From CAWJLS01 sp963843755 (GTDB taxonomy: Bacteria > Acidobacteriota > Thermoanaerobaculia > Multivoradales > DATKCC01), in the NCBI GenBank assembly GCA_963843755.1, contig CAWJLS010000007.1, positions 434,001-498,000 of the forward strand: 64,000 bases of DNA. The letters run 5' to 3'. Both the position numbers and the translations under genes were made by a program. The first letter of the stretch is position 1, and every line of letters starts with the position of its first letter. Positions 42,613 through 53,269 of the stretch are shown here, in pieces. The notes beneath the pieces are model-generated. The model did no database searches, was not told the origin of the DNA, and saw only the letters and a list, made by a program, of their open reading frames with translations.

Positions 42613-44082
42613 TCAGCCCGCGGCCGCCGCCCGTGCGGGCGGCTCTTCGCCGCGCCCCGCCTTCTCCGACTCCCGGTGCGCCTTGAGGAACGTCTCCGGC
42701 TTCGAAAACACCTTGGCGATCCGCATCCCCTTGCGCACCGCCCCCGGCGTGACCTTGCCCGTCGCCAGGGCGGCGGCGAGCTGAAGGTAGGTCTTCGCCT
42801 TGCCCCGCTCCCGGTAACGCACCTCGAGCGTCGTCCGCCACAGCCGCGAGTACTCGGCGTAGAACTCCTCGAGCGGCAGCCGGGTCGGCAGCACCGCGTG
42901 AATGATGTCGAACAGCTCCCAGTCGCTCGTCGTCAGCCGCTTCCGGGCATCGCCCCAGAGGTCCGTCCCCGGCAACGGAGTGAGCACGGAGAAGCCGCTG
43001 TTGTACGTGCCGTGGCGGGCGATCCACTCTCTGAGATGGGCGAAGTCCTCCCGATCCCACGCCGGGTCGACGATGAAGTTCGAGGTGAACCCGACCCCCA
43101 TCTCCTTGAGGATCTCGATCGCCCGCAGGTTGTTGTCCGCGCTGTTCTTCTTGTTGACCGACTGGAGCCCCTCGTTGGTCACCGCCTCGACGCCGAGGAA
43201 GATCGCCAGGTCGCCGCACTCCTTCCACATCTCGATCAGGTGCGGGAACTTGCAGATGATGTCGGTGCGGGTCTGCACGGTGAAGTACTTGCGGATGCCG
43301 GCGGCCTTGATCTGGCGGGCCATCTCCTCGCCCCGGCGCACGTTCATCCAGAAGATGTCGTCGGTGATGAAGACGCTGGGCGCGTCGATGGCCTTGAGCT
43401 CCTCGACCACCCGCTCCGGCGACTTCTCGCGGAAGCTGCTCTCGTGGAACTTCCACACCGAGCAGAAGTTGCACTTGAACGGGCAGCCGCGGGCGGTCTC
43501 CATGAGCGCCAGCGGTTTGCGGAAGTTGATGTAGTAGTGGGGGGCGTAGTGGCGGATCAGGTGGCGGGCGGGGAGCGGCAGGTCGTCGAGCTCGCGGCGG
43601 GCCGGCGGCGCCCCGGTCGACACCTGGCCGCCCCGGCGGTTGAGCACCAGGCCGGGGGCGCGCGCCAGGTCGCCGCCGGTGTCGAGGGCGTGGACCAGCG
43701 GCGGCATGACCTCCTCGCCGTCGCCGATCGCCACGGCGTCGATCGCCGGATCGTCGAACCAGTCGGGGTCGCGGGAGGCGTCGTGGCCGCCGACGACGAC
43801 GAACGCCTCGGGCAGCTCGCCCTTGACCCTGCGCGCCAGCTCGAGGCAGCGGTAGCGCTCGGTGGTGAAGTTGCACTGCAGCCCGACCACCTGCGGTTCG
43901 AGCTCACGGCAGCGCGCGAGCCCGGTCTCCGCCCCCTCGATCCGCAAATCGAGAATCGTGCAGTCGTGCCCGTCGAGCTCCAGCGCACCGGCGACGCATT
44001 CCGGCCCGAGAGGCTCGACGAACGTCAGCATCTCCAGCCCCAGAATGCCGCCGATGGGCGGTTTCAAAAAGACGACTCGCAT
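42613..44082 (-). CDS. B12-binding-type radical SAM protein, hopanoid C-3 methylase-like
   Basis: 489 residues. Residues 1-150 fit a cobalamin-binding Rossmann domain, and the radical SAM cluster is CPFKCNFC (Cys200, Cys204, Cys207). The run METARGCPFKCNFCSVW, followed by KSPERVVEELKAI and VFITDDIFWMN, is close to HpnR, the hopanoid C-3 methylase. The canonical DxHxxG cobalamin motif is not clear in the N-terminal part, so binding mode is uncertain. It may methylate hopanoids or a related lipid. ATG 44082 has GAGGAGGG 7 nt upstream. No other hopanoid gene is in the window. Confidence 0.72.
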   Translation of the reverse strand: MRVVFLKPPIGGILGLEMLTFVEPLGPECVAGALELDGHDCTILDLRIEGAETGLARCRELEPQVVGLQCNFTTERYRCLELARRVKGELPEAFVVVGGHDASRDPDWFDDPAIDAVAIGDGEEVMPPLVHALDTGGDLARAPGLVLNRRGGQVSTGAPPARRELDDLPLPARHLIRHYAPHYYINFRKPLALMETARGCPFKCNFCSVWKFHESSFREKSPERVVEELKAIDAPSVFITDDIFWMNVRRGEEMARQIKAAGIRKYFTVQTRTDIICKFPHLIEMWKECGDLAIFLGVEAVTNEGLQSVNKKNSADNNLRAIEILKEMGVGFTSNFIVDPAWDREDFAHLREWIARHGTYNSGFSVLTPLPGTDLWGDARKRLTTSDWELFDIIHAVLPTRLPLEEFYAEYSRLWRTTLEVRYRERGKAKTYLQLAAALATGKVTPGAVRKGMRIAKVFSKPETFLKAHRESEKAGRGEEPPARAAAAG

Positions 44083-44334
44083 CCAAGACCCTCCTCTCGG
44101 GGGAGCAGCAGCCCAGCCCGCGATCCATGAAGTGAAGCAGTTCATCCCATCACGGGGGAAGAGCCGCGGTCAAGCCCGTTCACCCAACGGCGGCGGGGCT
44201 CCTGCCCCTGGGGGTGGCGACTCCGGACAGGGCCGGGGCTACCATCATCTCGGGGCGTGAGACCCCACGATTCCACCCCGATCCCGCTTCACTTCACGTC
44301 ATTTCACCTCGACAGGACCCTCAACGAGACTCCC

Positions 44335-46014
44335 ATGAGCCAGCCGATCACTGCGCGCGAAACCAAGACCGAACGCGTCCTCCTGGGCGACGAAGCGGTG
44401 GCGCAGGGCGCCCTCGACGCAGGCCTCACCGCCGCGTACGGGTACCCCGGCACCCCGTCGACCGAAATCATGGAATACCTGCTCCAGCGGCAGGACCCCG
44501 AGGAGGGGCCGGTCGCGCGCTGGAGCGCCAACGAAAAGACCGCCTACGAGTCCGCCCTCGGCGTCGCCATGGCCGGCGGCCGGGCCCTGGTGGTGATGAA
44601 GCACGTGGGCCTGAACGTGGCGGCCGATCCGTTCATGAACTCGTCGCTGCTCGACCTGCACGCGGGCCTGGTGGTGGCGGTGGCCGACGACCCCGGGATG
44701 CACAGCTCGCAGAACGAGCAGGACAGCCGGGCGTATGCCGAAATGGCACATATCCCGTGCCTCGAGCCGGCCACCCAGCAGGAGGCCTACGACATGACCC
44801 GGCGGGCGTTCGATCTCTCCGAGCGCTTCCGCACGCCGGTGCTCCTGCGCATGGTCACCCGCCTGGCCCACAGCCGGACGAGCATCACCTTGCGCCGCCC
44901 CGCCGAGCGGCGCCCGCACCTGCTGCCGGCCGACCCCACCGCCTGGACCCTGCTGCCGGCCAACGCCCGGCGCCGCTGGAAGGTGGTGCTCGACCGCCAG
45001 CGGGCGGTGGAGCGCTACCTCGCCAAGGAGGGGGTGGACGCGGAGCTCTCGGTGCTCACCCTGCGCCCGGGGGCCGACCTGGGCGTGGTCACGACCGGCC
45101 TGGCCCGCGGCTACTTCCTGGAGGCGCTCGACGGGCTGGAGGAGCGCCCGTCCCACCTGCACGTGGGCGCCTACCCGGTGCCCGAAGAGGCGCTCCGGCG
45201 CCTGGCCGCCTCGGCCGAGACGATCCTGGTGCTCGAGGAGGGGCAGCCGCTGCTCGAACGGCGGTTGCGCGGCATCCTGCCGACCGCGACCGAGGTGATC
45301 GGCCGCGAGACCGGCGCCGTGCCCGCGGACGGTGAGCTGAACCCGGACCTGGTGCGGGCGGCCCTCGGCCTGGCCGAACGCCCCCATGCCGAGCTGGCGG
45401 AGCCGATCGTCCTGCCCGGCCGGCCGCCGCAGCTCTGCGCCGGCTGCCCCCACCGCGACAGCTTCACCGCCCTCGAACGGGCGCTCGACGCGGTCGACGT
45501 GGCCGGCGGCCCCGGCGGCATCGAGCAGGGCGGCGGCCCCCTGGTGACCGGGGACATCGGCTGCTACACCCTGGGGGCTCTGCCGCCGTTCCGGGCGATC
45601 GACTCGTGCGTCTGCATGGGCGCCTCGATCGGCATGGCCCGGGGCGCGGCCGACGCCGGCGTGCGGCCGGTGGTGGCGGTGATCGGCGACTCGACCTTCC
45701 TCCACTCCGGCATCCAGCCGTTGCTCGACGCGGCGACCGACGACACCGACATGACGGTGCTGATCCTGGACAACGGGGCGGTCGGCATGACCGGCGCCCA
45801 GGACACGGTGGCGCCGTCCTCGCGGCTCGAGCCGATCGCCCTGGCGGTCGGCGTCCACCCGGACCGGTGCACCGTGGTCGACGCCCATCCGCGCAAGCTC
45901 GACCAGATGACCGACGTGCTCAAACAGGCGATCGAGCACCGCGGGCTCTCCGTGGTGATCGCCGCCCGGGAGTGCATCGAGCACGCCCGGCAGCGCAAGC
46001 GGGGTGTGGCATGA
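44335..46014 (+). CDS. iorA: Indolepyruvate ferredoxin oxidoreductase alpha subunit, lacking ferredoxin domain
   Basis: 559 residues. The enzyme oxidatively decarboxylates aryl- or branched 2-oxoacids to acyl-CoA, reducing ferredoxin. The N-terminal pyrimidine domain has AYGYPGTPSTEIMEYL and NEKTAYESALG. The TPP-binding part has CAGCPHRDSF, GDIGCYTLGALPP (from residue 406) and GDSTFLHSG with DNGAVGMTG. The family normally ends in a domain with two [4Fe-4S] clusters; here the protein stops at HARQRKRGVA and that domain is missing. An electron partner must therefore be separate. Its stop overlaps iorB by 4 bp. Confidence 0.9.
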   Translation: MSQPITARETKTERVLLGDEAVAQGALDAGLTAAYGYPGTPSTEIMEYLLQRQDPEEGPVARWSANEKTAYESALGVAMAGGRALVVMKHVGLNVAADPFMNSSLLDLHAGLVVAVADDPGMHSSQNEQDSRAYAEMAHIPCLEPATQQEAYDMTRRAFDLSERFRTPVLLRMVTRLAHSRTSITLRRPAERRPHLLPADPTAWTLLPANARRRWKVVLDRQRAVERYLAKEGVDAELSVLTLRPGADLGVVTTGLARGYFLEALDGLEERPSHLHVGAYPVPEEALRRLAASAETILVLEEGQPLLERRLRGILPTATEVIGRETGAVPADGELNPDLVRAALGLAERPHAELAEPIVLPGRPPQLCAGCPHRDSFTALERALDAVDVAGGPGGIEQGGGPLVTGDIGCYTLGALPPFRAIDSCVCMGASIGMARGAADAGVRPVVAVIGDSTFLHSGIQPLLDAATDDTDMTVLILDNGAVGMTGAQDTVAPSSRLEPIALAVGVHPDRCTVVDAHPRKLDQMTDVLKQAIEHRGLSVVIAARECIEHARQRKRGVA

Positions 46015-46622
46015 ACCGTCCCACGGGATCGACCCGGCGGCTCGACGCCGTCCTCGCCGGGGTCGGCGGCCAGGGGGTGCTGTCGATCGGTGCCCTGATC
46101 GCCGGCGCCGCGGCCGACGCCGGCCTCTGGGTCAAACAGTCCGAGGTCCACGGCATGTCCCAGCGAGGCGGCGCCGTCGAGGCCTACCTGCGGATCTCCG
46201 ACCGGCCGATCAAGAGCGACCTGATCGGCCGGGGCGAGGCCGACCTGATCCTGAGCCTCGAGCCGGTGGAGGCGCTCCGCCACCTGGAGATGCTGCGCCC
46301 GGACGGGATCGTGGTGACCTCGACCGAGCCGGTCGAGAACGTCCCCGACTACCCCGAGCTCGCGCTCGTCCACGACCGGGTCCGCAGCCTCCCCGGCAGC
46401 GTCCTGGTCGACGCCGGACGGCTCGCCCGGGCGGCCGGCAACGCCAAGGCGGCCAACGTCGTCCTGGTCGGCGCGGCGGCGGCACATCTGCCGGTCTCGC
46501 CCGAGGATCTCGAGGAGCGCATCCGCCGGATCTTCGCGGCCAAGGGCGACCAGGTAATCGACGCCAACCTGAAGGCGTTCCGCGCCGGCCTGGCGGAGGC
46601 GGCGGTCCCTGTCGCCCGATGA
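46011..46622 (+). CDS. iorB: Indolepyruvate ferredoxin oxidoreductase beta subunit
   Basis: 203 residues, matching the gamma-type catalytic domain of 2-oxoacid:ferredoxin oxidoreductases (GVGGQGVLSIGALIA, KQSEVHGMSQRGGAVEAYL, SLEPVEALRHL). It pairs with IorA in a cytoplasmic complex that binds CoA. ATG 46011 overlaps the iorA stop (ATGA). The next gene in the same direction is an ADP-forming acyl-CoA synthetase, which would use the product. Confidence 0.93.
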   Translation: MNRPTGSTRRLDAVLAGVGGQGVLSIGALIAGAAADAGLWVKQSEVHGMSQRGGAVEAYLRISDRPIKSDLIGRGEADLILSLEPVEALRHLEMLRPDGIVVTSTEPVENVPDYPELALVHDRVRSLPGSVLVDAGRLARAAGNAKAANVVLVGAAAAHLPVSPEDLEERIRRIFAAKGDQVIDANLKAFRAGLAEAAVPVAR

Positions 46623-46776
46623 CCGCCCGCCATCGACGAAGCCATTCCGTCCGCTTCCCCCCGCCCGGGCCGGCTCTGGCCGGCTCTGGCCGGCCGATCC
46701 GGTCACCCGGGGAAGGGGATCGAGGGGATGAGGGGAGATCCGGTGGGTGGGAGCGATCCAGCAAGGGGGAGGGACG

Positions 46777-49287
46777 GTGACGGCGGTGAGTGAAGAGCGT
46801 TCACGCCCGGGTCGGACCGGGGCGGAGATGCCCGAGCGGGTGCTGGCCCGCATCCGGGAGGGCCTGCGCGTGGCGGGAGCGGCGGGGGAGGAGATGCCGT
46901 CGGGCCGCGCCCTGCTCGAGACCGAGGGGATGGAGCTGGCCCGCGCCCTCGGGCTCGCGGTCCCCCGGGTCGCGGTGCTCGGCGGGCTGGAGGCGGCCCT
47001 CGCCTGGGCCGCCGATGCGGGCGGGTCGGCCGAGCCGACTGCGTCGGCCGCGTTGACCCCAGAAGTGGCCTTCGACGCCGTGTGGGACGCGCCGGCCGCG
47101 GACTGGGGGGGCGAGCGGGTGGTCCTCAAGGCGATCTCCCGTGAGCTGCCCCACAAGAGCGAACGGGGGGCGGTGCGGATCGTCGCCCGGGAGCGCCGGG
47201 CGGTGGCCGCGGAGATCCGGGCCATGGCGGAGCGCTTGGGCGGGGTGGAGGTCGAAGGCTTCGCCCTGTTCGAGCTGGTGCCCCACGAGCCCGGCGTCGC
47301 CGGCGAGCTCCTCCTGGGCATGCGCTGGACCGAGGATTTCGGGCCGGTGGTGACGGTCGGCCCGGGCGGCGTCGAGACCGAGCTGCTGGCGGCGACCCTG
47401 GCGCCGGGGCAGGGGAGCGCCATCCTCTCGCCGTCGATCCTGCGGCAGCCGTCGCCGGAGGCGGCGGTGCGGGCGGTGCTCGGCAGCCGGCGGCTGCTGC
47501 GGGCGGCGACCGAGCCGTTTCGGGGGCGCCGGCCGGCGGTCACGCTGGAGGAGCTGGCCCGCGCGGTGGTGCGCCTGCTCGACGGCGCGGAGCGCCTGTT
47601 CGCGGCCGGCCTCGACGAGCTGGAGCTGAACCCGGTCGTCCTGACGCCGCGCGGTCTGGTGGCGCTGGATGCCGCGGGCCGCCTGGCGCCGCCGGAGGAC
47701 GACCGAGCCGGCGGCGGGGCGCGATCCGCCCCCGGCGGCGTGGGTGCGGCCCGCCGCCACGAGAAGATCGCCCGGCTGCTCGCGCCGCGCTCGGTGGCGG
47801 TGATGGGGGTCTCCGAACGGACGGTCAACCCCGGGCGGATCATCCTGCGCAACATGCTCCGCCTCGGCTTTCCGGCGGAGCGGCTGTGGGTGGTCAAGGA
47901 GGGCGACGGCCCGATCGACGGCTGCCGGCGGGTGGCGGAGCTCGCCGCCCTGCCGGAGCCGGTCGACCTGTTGGTGCTGGCGGTGGCCGGCGACCAGGTG
48001 CCCGCCCTGGTGGACGAGGTGGTGGCCGGGCGGTGGGCCGAGAGCCTGGTGGTCATCCCCGGCGGCCTGGGCGAGACGGCGGACAGCGGCGGGCGGGCGG
48101 AGGCGGTGCGGGCGAGCCTGGCCGCGGCGCGGGAGGGCGCCTGGGGCGGCCCGGTGCTCAACGGCGGCAACTGCCTCGGCGTGCGCTCGCTGCCGGGCAG
48201 GATCGACACCCTGTTCATCCCGCGCCACAAGCTGCGCTTCCCCGAGACGGGGCCCCGAGGCGGATCGGACCGCGGACCGGACCCGGTCGCCCTGATCTCC
48301 CAGAGCGGCGCCTTCGCCATCGCCCGGGCGTCGAAGCTCCGGACCCTGGCCCCGCGCTACCTGATCACGGTCGGCAACCAGCTCGACCTCACCGTCGGCG
48401 ACTACCTCGAGCACCTGGTGGACGACCCGGCCTCGCGGGTGGTCGCCTGCTACGTCGAGGGCTTCCAGCGGGGCGACGGGCTGCGGTTCCTCGACGCGGC
48501 GCGGGCGATCGTCGGCCAGGGGCGGACGGTGATCCTCTACCGTGCCGGCCGGACCGCGGCCGGCGCCCGGGCCAGCGCCTCCCACACGGCGTCGATCGCC
48601 GGCGAGTTCGCGGTCAGCCGGGAGCTCGCCCAGGCGGCGGGGGTGGTGGTGGCCGACACCCTGGAGGACTTCGAGGATCTGGTGAAGCTGTTCGCCCGCC
48701 TCGACGGCCGGTCGGCCCGGCCGGAGACGAAGGAGGAGACCGGGCTGAGGCTGGGAGCCCTGACCAACGCCGGGTTCGAGGCGGTGGCGATCGCCGACCG
48801 CCTGGGGCCGCTCCGGCTGGCGGGGCTCGCGGAGACGACGCGCCGCCGGGTGGAGGAGGTGCTCGCCGCGCGCCGGCTGGAGGGGATCGTGTCGGTCGGC
48901 AATCCGCTCGACGTGACGCCGATGATGGACGACGCGGGGTTCGTCGAGTCCGCCCGGGCGCTGCTGGAGGATCCGGGGGTCGACCTCGGAGTGGTCGGCT
49001 GCGTGCCGCTCACCGGGGCGATGGAGACGGTCGCGCCGTACGACCCGGCTGACAGCGCGGGCCCGGAGCACGACGAAGACGGCACCCGCTCCGGCGCCAC
49101 GGCCGACCGGCTCGCCGCCCTCTGGCGGGAGACGCGCCGGCCGTGGGTCGTCGTCGTCGACTCCGGCGCCCTCTACGACCCGATGGTCCGGGTGCTCGAG
49201 GACGCCGGGGTGCCGGTCTTCCGCTCCGCCGATCGGGCCGTGCGCCTGCTCGGGGTCTGGGCGGCGGCGCGGGCCGGCCGGGCTTGA
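46777..49287 (+). CDS. ADP-forming acyl-CoA synthetase, fused beta-alpha order
   Basis: 836 residues. An ATP-grasp domain comes first (about 30-310; VVLKAISRELPHKSERGAVR). The CoA-binding Rossmann domain (about 335-460; LLAPRSVAVMGVSERTVNPG) and the ligase-CoA domain (about 490-830; VALISQSGAFAI, ASASHTASIAGE with phospho-His603) follow. This is the reverse of the usual alpha-beta order. It would convert acyl-CoA, ADP and phosphate to acid, CoA and ATP. Placed after iorAB, it completes substrate-level phosphorylation from aromatic or branched amino acids. GTG 46777 has a purine-rich AAGGGGGAGGG just upstream; a GTG at 46747 is possible. Confidence 0.85.
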   Translation: MTAVSEERSRPGRTGAEMPERVLARIREGLRVAGAAGEEMPSGRALLETEGMELARALGLAVPRVAVLGGLEAALAWAADAGGSAEPTASAALTPEVAFDAVWDAPAADWGGERVVLKAISRELPHKSERGAVRIVARERRAVAAEIRAMAERLGGVEVEGFALFELVPHEPGVAGELLLGMRWTEDFGPVVTVGPGGVETELLAATLAPGQGSAILSPSILRQPSPEAAVRAVLGSRRLLRAATEPFRGRRPAVTLEELARAVVRLLDGAERLFAAGLDELELNPVVLTPRGLVALDAAGRLAPPEDDRAGGGARSAPGGVGAARRHEKIARLLAPRSVAVMGVSERTVNPGRIILRNMLRLGFPAERLWVVKEGDGPIDGCRRVAELAALPEPVDLLVLAVAGDQVPALVDEVVAGRWAESLVVIPGGLGETADSGGRAEAVRASLAAAREGAWGGPVLNGGNCLGVRSLPGRIDTLFIPRHKLRFPETGPRGGSDRGPDPVALISQSGAFAIARASKLRTLAPRYLITVGNQLDLTVGDYLEHLVDDPASRVVACYVEGFQRGDGLRFLDAARAIVGQGRTVILYRAGRTAAGARASASHTASIAGEFAVSRELAQAAGVVVADTLEDFEDLVKLFARLDGRSARPETKEETGLRLGALTNAGFEAVAIADRLGPLRLAGLAETTRRRVEEVLAARRLEGIVSVGNPLDVTPMMDDAGFVESARALLEDPGVDLGVVGCVPLTGAMETVAPYDPADSAGPEHDEDGTRSGATADRLAALWRETRRPWVVVVDSGALYDPMVRVLEDAGVPVFRSADRAVRLLGVWAAARAGRA

Positions 49288-49341
49288 GGCGGCCGGAATC
49301 GGCTGGAGCGCCGTTCGGAATCGGCTGGAGCGCCAGCAGGC

Positions 49342-49998
49342 TTAGTGCTTCTTCATCATCCCGTCGTCGCCGGAGAACAGCTTGGCGTACTCGCCGTAGC
49401 CTTCCTTCTCCAGATCCTTGGCCGGGATGAAGCGTAGCGACGCGGAGTCCATGCAGTAGCGCAGCCCCGTGGGCGGCGGGCCGTCGTCGAACACGTGGCC
49501 CAGGTGGGAGTCCGCGTGCTTGCTCCGGACCTCGGTGCGGACGGCGCCGAAGCTCCGGTCCTCCTTCTTGACGATGTTGTCCGGGTCGAGGGGGCGGGTG
49601 AAGCTCGGCCAGCCGGTTCCTGACTCGAACTTGTCCTTGGAGCTGAACAGCGGCTCGCCGGAGACGACGTCGACGTAGATGCCCGGCTCGTGGTTGTTCC
49701 AGTACTCGTTGTGGAAGGCCGGCTCGGTGCCGTCCTGCTGGGTCACCTTGTACTGCATCGGCGTGAGCATCTTGCGGAGCTCGGCGTCGGACGGCTTCTG
49801 GAAGTCCATCCACGTGCCGCCGTCCATCTTGCCGTCCATCTTGTCGCCTTTGGCGCCCTTCTTCATCGTCTGGTCGGCCTGCATCGTGCCGGGCGCGGCC
49901 TGGGCCGGGCGCGGGATCGCCAGGGCGAGCGGCGCCGCGAGCAGGAGCAGGGCCAGCGGGGCGAAGCGGGCGGTTCGGAAGCGGGTCTCAGTACGCAT
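49342..49998 (-). CDS. msrB: Peptide-methionine (R)-S-oxide reductase, exported
   Basis: 218 residues. A signal peptide (LALLLLAAPLALA) and a Lys/Met/Asp linker precede the MsrB domain (65-200): YWNNHEPGIYVDVVSGEPLF, GTGWPSFTRP and RYCMDSASLRFIP with catalytic Cys182. The two CxxC pairs that bind zinc in many MsrB proteins are absent, which is a known subtype. It repairs oxidised methionine in the periplasm. AGAGGAA lies upstream of ATG 49998. Convergent with the acyl-CoA synthetase gene. Confidence 0.92.
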   Translation of the reverse strand: MRTETRFRTARFAPLALLLLAAPLALAIPRPAQAAPGTMQADQTMKKGAKGDKMDGKMDGGTWMDFQKPSDAELRKMLTPMQYKVTQQDGTEPAFHNEYWNNHEPGIYVDVVSGEPLFSSKDKFESGTGWPSFTRPLDPDNIVKKEDRSFGAVRTEVRSKHADSHLGHVFDDGPPPTGLRYCMDSASLRFIPAKDLEKEGYGEYAKLFSGDDGMMKKH

Positions 49999-50142
49999 GG
50001 TGTCGGTTCCTCTGGGTTGTTGGAGTCGAAACTGTAGCAGTCGATTCTCACGGGATGATCACGGTCCGGATGCAGGACGATCACGGCCCGTTCGCACCGT
50101 GGATCCCGGTGCCGCGCTGGCCGCGGAAGGGCAACGGACCGC

Positions 50143-50148
50143 TATACT
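50143..50148 (+). promoter_or_regulatory. -10 element of the DUF4388 gene
   Basis: TATACT ends 12 nt before ATG 50161. The transcript would have a leader of about 6 nt and no ribosome-binding site. Confidence 0.4.
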
Positions 50149-50160
50149 TCGCCGGTCGCC

Positions 50161-51801
50161 ATGCCAGTTTCCCCAGAGCTTCTCGAGGAGATCTCCCACC
50201 GTCGCGAAGGGTCGCTGGGCGAGGTCCGGTTCCCGGTCCTGCTCCAGGCGCTCGCCTCGCACGAGCGCACGGCCGTGCTCGAGATCCGTCGCGGCCCGAT
50301 CTGGAAGCGGATCATCCTCGAGTACGGCACGCCGGTCGACTGCCGTTCGAACTTGATCCACGAGACCCTCGGCCGGTTCATGGTCTCCCTCGGAAAGCTC
50401 GACGAGGAGACCGGCGACCGCCTGATGCGGGACGCCCTGGCCCGCGGCGTCCAGCTCGGCGACGTGCTGCGCGACGAGGGGGTGGTCGACTCCCTCGAGC
50501 TGTTCAAGATCCTCCAGCAGAACCTGGCCAAGAAGCTGCTCGACGGCTTCACCTGGAAAGACGGTGCGTTCGCCGTCCGGTTCGACGTGCCGGAGGTCGA
50601 CTCCCCGCTCAAGGTTCGCGTCCCGCAGCTCGTGGTCACCGGTGTCACCCGGTTCAGCCCGATCGAGGAGGTCAACGACGCGGTCGGTGGGTTGGTGGGG
50701 AAGCGGCTGGTCATTCCGCCGGTGCCGCCGGTCGACCCGGAGGAGATCAAGCTCACCGGCGGCCAGCGGCAGCTCGTCGAGGCGCTCCGGACTCCCAAGC
50801 GGCTGGACGAGATCGCCCTGGGCGGCCCGCTGTCCCACGGCGAGGTCAGCCGTCTGGTCTACGCCCTGTCGATCCTGGGTGTAGTGGTGCCGGAGGAGAT
50901 GCTGGCCTCGCTGCCGTCCGCTCCGGCCCCGCGGGACGGGGCGGGGGCGTCGGCGGTGCCTCCGGCGGCCGCCTCGGCCGGTCCGGCGACGGTGGGAGCG
51001 ACGGTCGGGGCCGCGGCCGTGGGGACGGACGCGGGCGGGTCGCCCCTGGACGAGCCGCCGCTGCCCCCGGCCGAGCTCGACAGGCTCGAGAACGAGGTCA
51101 TGGAGGCCTACCTGGCCCATCGGCGCCAGGACGCGTTCGACCTGCTCGGCCTCTCCCCGGAGGCGCCGGTGGCGGAGATCCGGCGTCGCTACCTGCTCTT
51201 CGCCCGCCGGTTCGCCCCGTGGCGGTTCCGGCTCCCGCGGCTCGCCGGCGTCGCCGACAAGGCGGAGGATCTCTTCGTCGCCGGCGCCCGCGCCTTCGGC
51301 GAGCTGATGGACACCGAGCAGCGCAACACGCTGATCTTCCGGCGCCAGACGCTGGCCGAGGAGAGGGAGCGGGATCGGCTGGAGGCGGCGGGCCAGCACA
51401 AGATCGAGACCGACCTGCTCGACTCCCAGAAGCAGTTCCGCAAGGGGCTCGCGCTGGTCCAGAAGGGCGACTACGACAGGGCGTTGACGATCCTCGAGTT
51501 CGCCGCCGATTGCGACCCCCAGAACAGCCTCTACCGGGCGGAGGCCGCCTGGTGCCGGTACCTGCGCTCACCGAGCGGCAGCGACGCGCGCAAGGCGCTC
51601 GAGGAGCTCGAAGAGGCCCAGCGGATCGATCCCCGGGCCGGCCTGGTGGCCTACTACGCCGGCGAGATCCACCGCGGCCTGGGCAACTGGGACGAGGCGG
51701 AGAGCCACCTGCGCCGCGCCAACCAGCTCATGGCCCCCGATCGGCGGCCGATCGAAGCACTCAAGATCCTGGCCCGCGATCGCAAGGGCAAGCGGCGCTG
51801 A
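50161..51801 (+). CDS. DUF4388 protein with J-like domain and TPRs
   Basis: 546 residues, cytoplasmic. Residues 15-150 are a DUF4388 domain (GEVRFPVLLQALASHERTAVLEI, split after residue 37), as seen in gliding and signalling proteins of Myxococcota and Acidobacteriota. An Ala/Pro-rich linker (250-300) leads to a DnaJ-like segment (DAFDLLGLSPEAPVAEIRRRY, around 324-344) that lacks the HPD motif, so it is not a normal Hsp70 partner. TPRs (about 420-535) follow. It may be a scaffold for motility or polarity, by analogy only. Confidence 0.78.
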   Translation: MPVSPELLEEISHRREGSLGEVRFPVLLQALASHERTAVLEIRRGPIWKRIILEYGTPVDCRSNLIHETLGRFMVSLGKLDEETGDRLMRDALARGVQLGDVLRDEGVVDSLELFKILQQNLAKKLLDGFTWKDGAFAVRFDVPEVDSPLKVRVPQLVVTGVTRFSPIEEVNDAVGGLVGKRLVIPPVPPVDPEEIKLTGGQRQLVEALRTPKRLDEIALGGPLSHGEVSRLVYALSILGVVVPEEMLASLPSAPAPRDGAGASAVPPAAASAGPATVGATVGAAAVGTDAGGSPLDEPPLPPAELDRLENEVMEAYLAHRRQDAFDLLGLSPEAPVAEIRRRYLLFARRFAPWRFRLPRLAGVADKAEDLFVAGARAFGELMDTEQRNTLIFRRQTLAEERERDRLEAAGQHKIETDLLDSQKQFRKGLALVQKGDYDRALTILEFAADCDPQNSLYRAEAAWCRYLRSPSGSDARKALEELEEAQRIDPRAGLVAYYAGEIHRGLGNWDEAESHLRRANQLMAPDRRPIEALKILARDRKGKRR

Positions 51802-51874
51802 CGCGCGATCACGCGTCGCCTACGACGAGCTGGATGGGGGCGTCGCCTGCCCCTGCCCATCGATGACGACCGGT

Positions 51875-53265
<1,391 letters not shown>

Positions 53266-53269
<4 letters not shown>

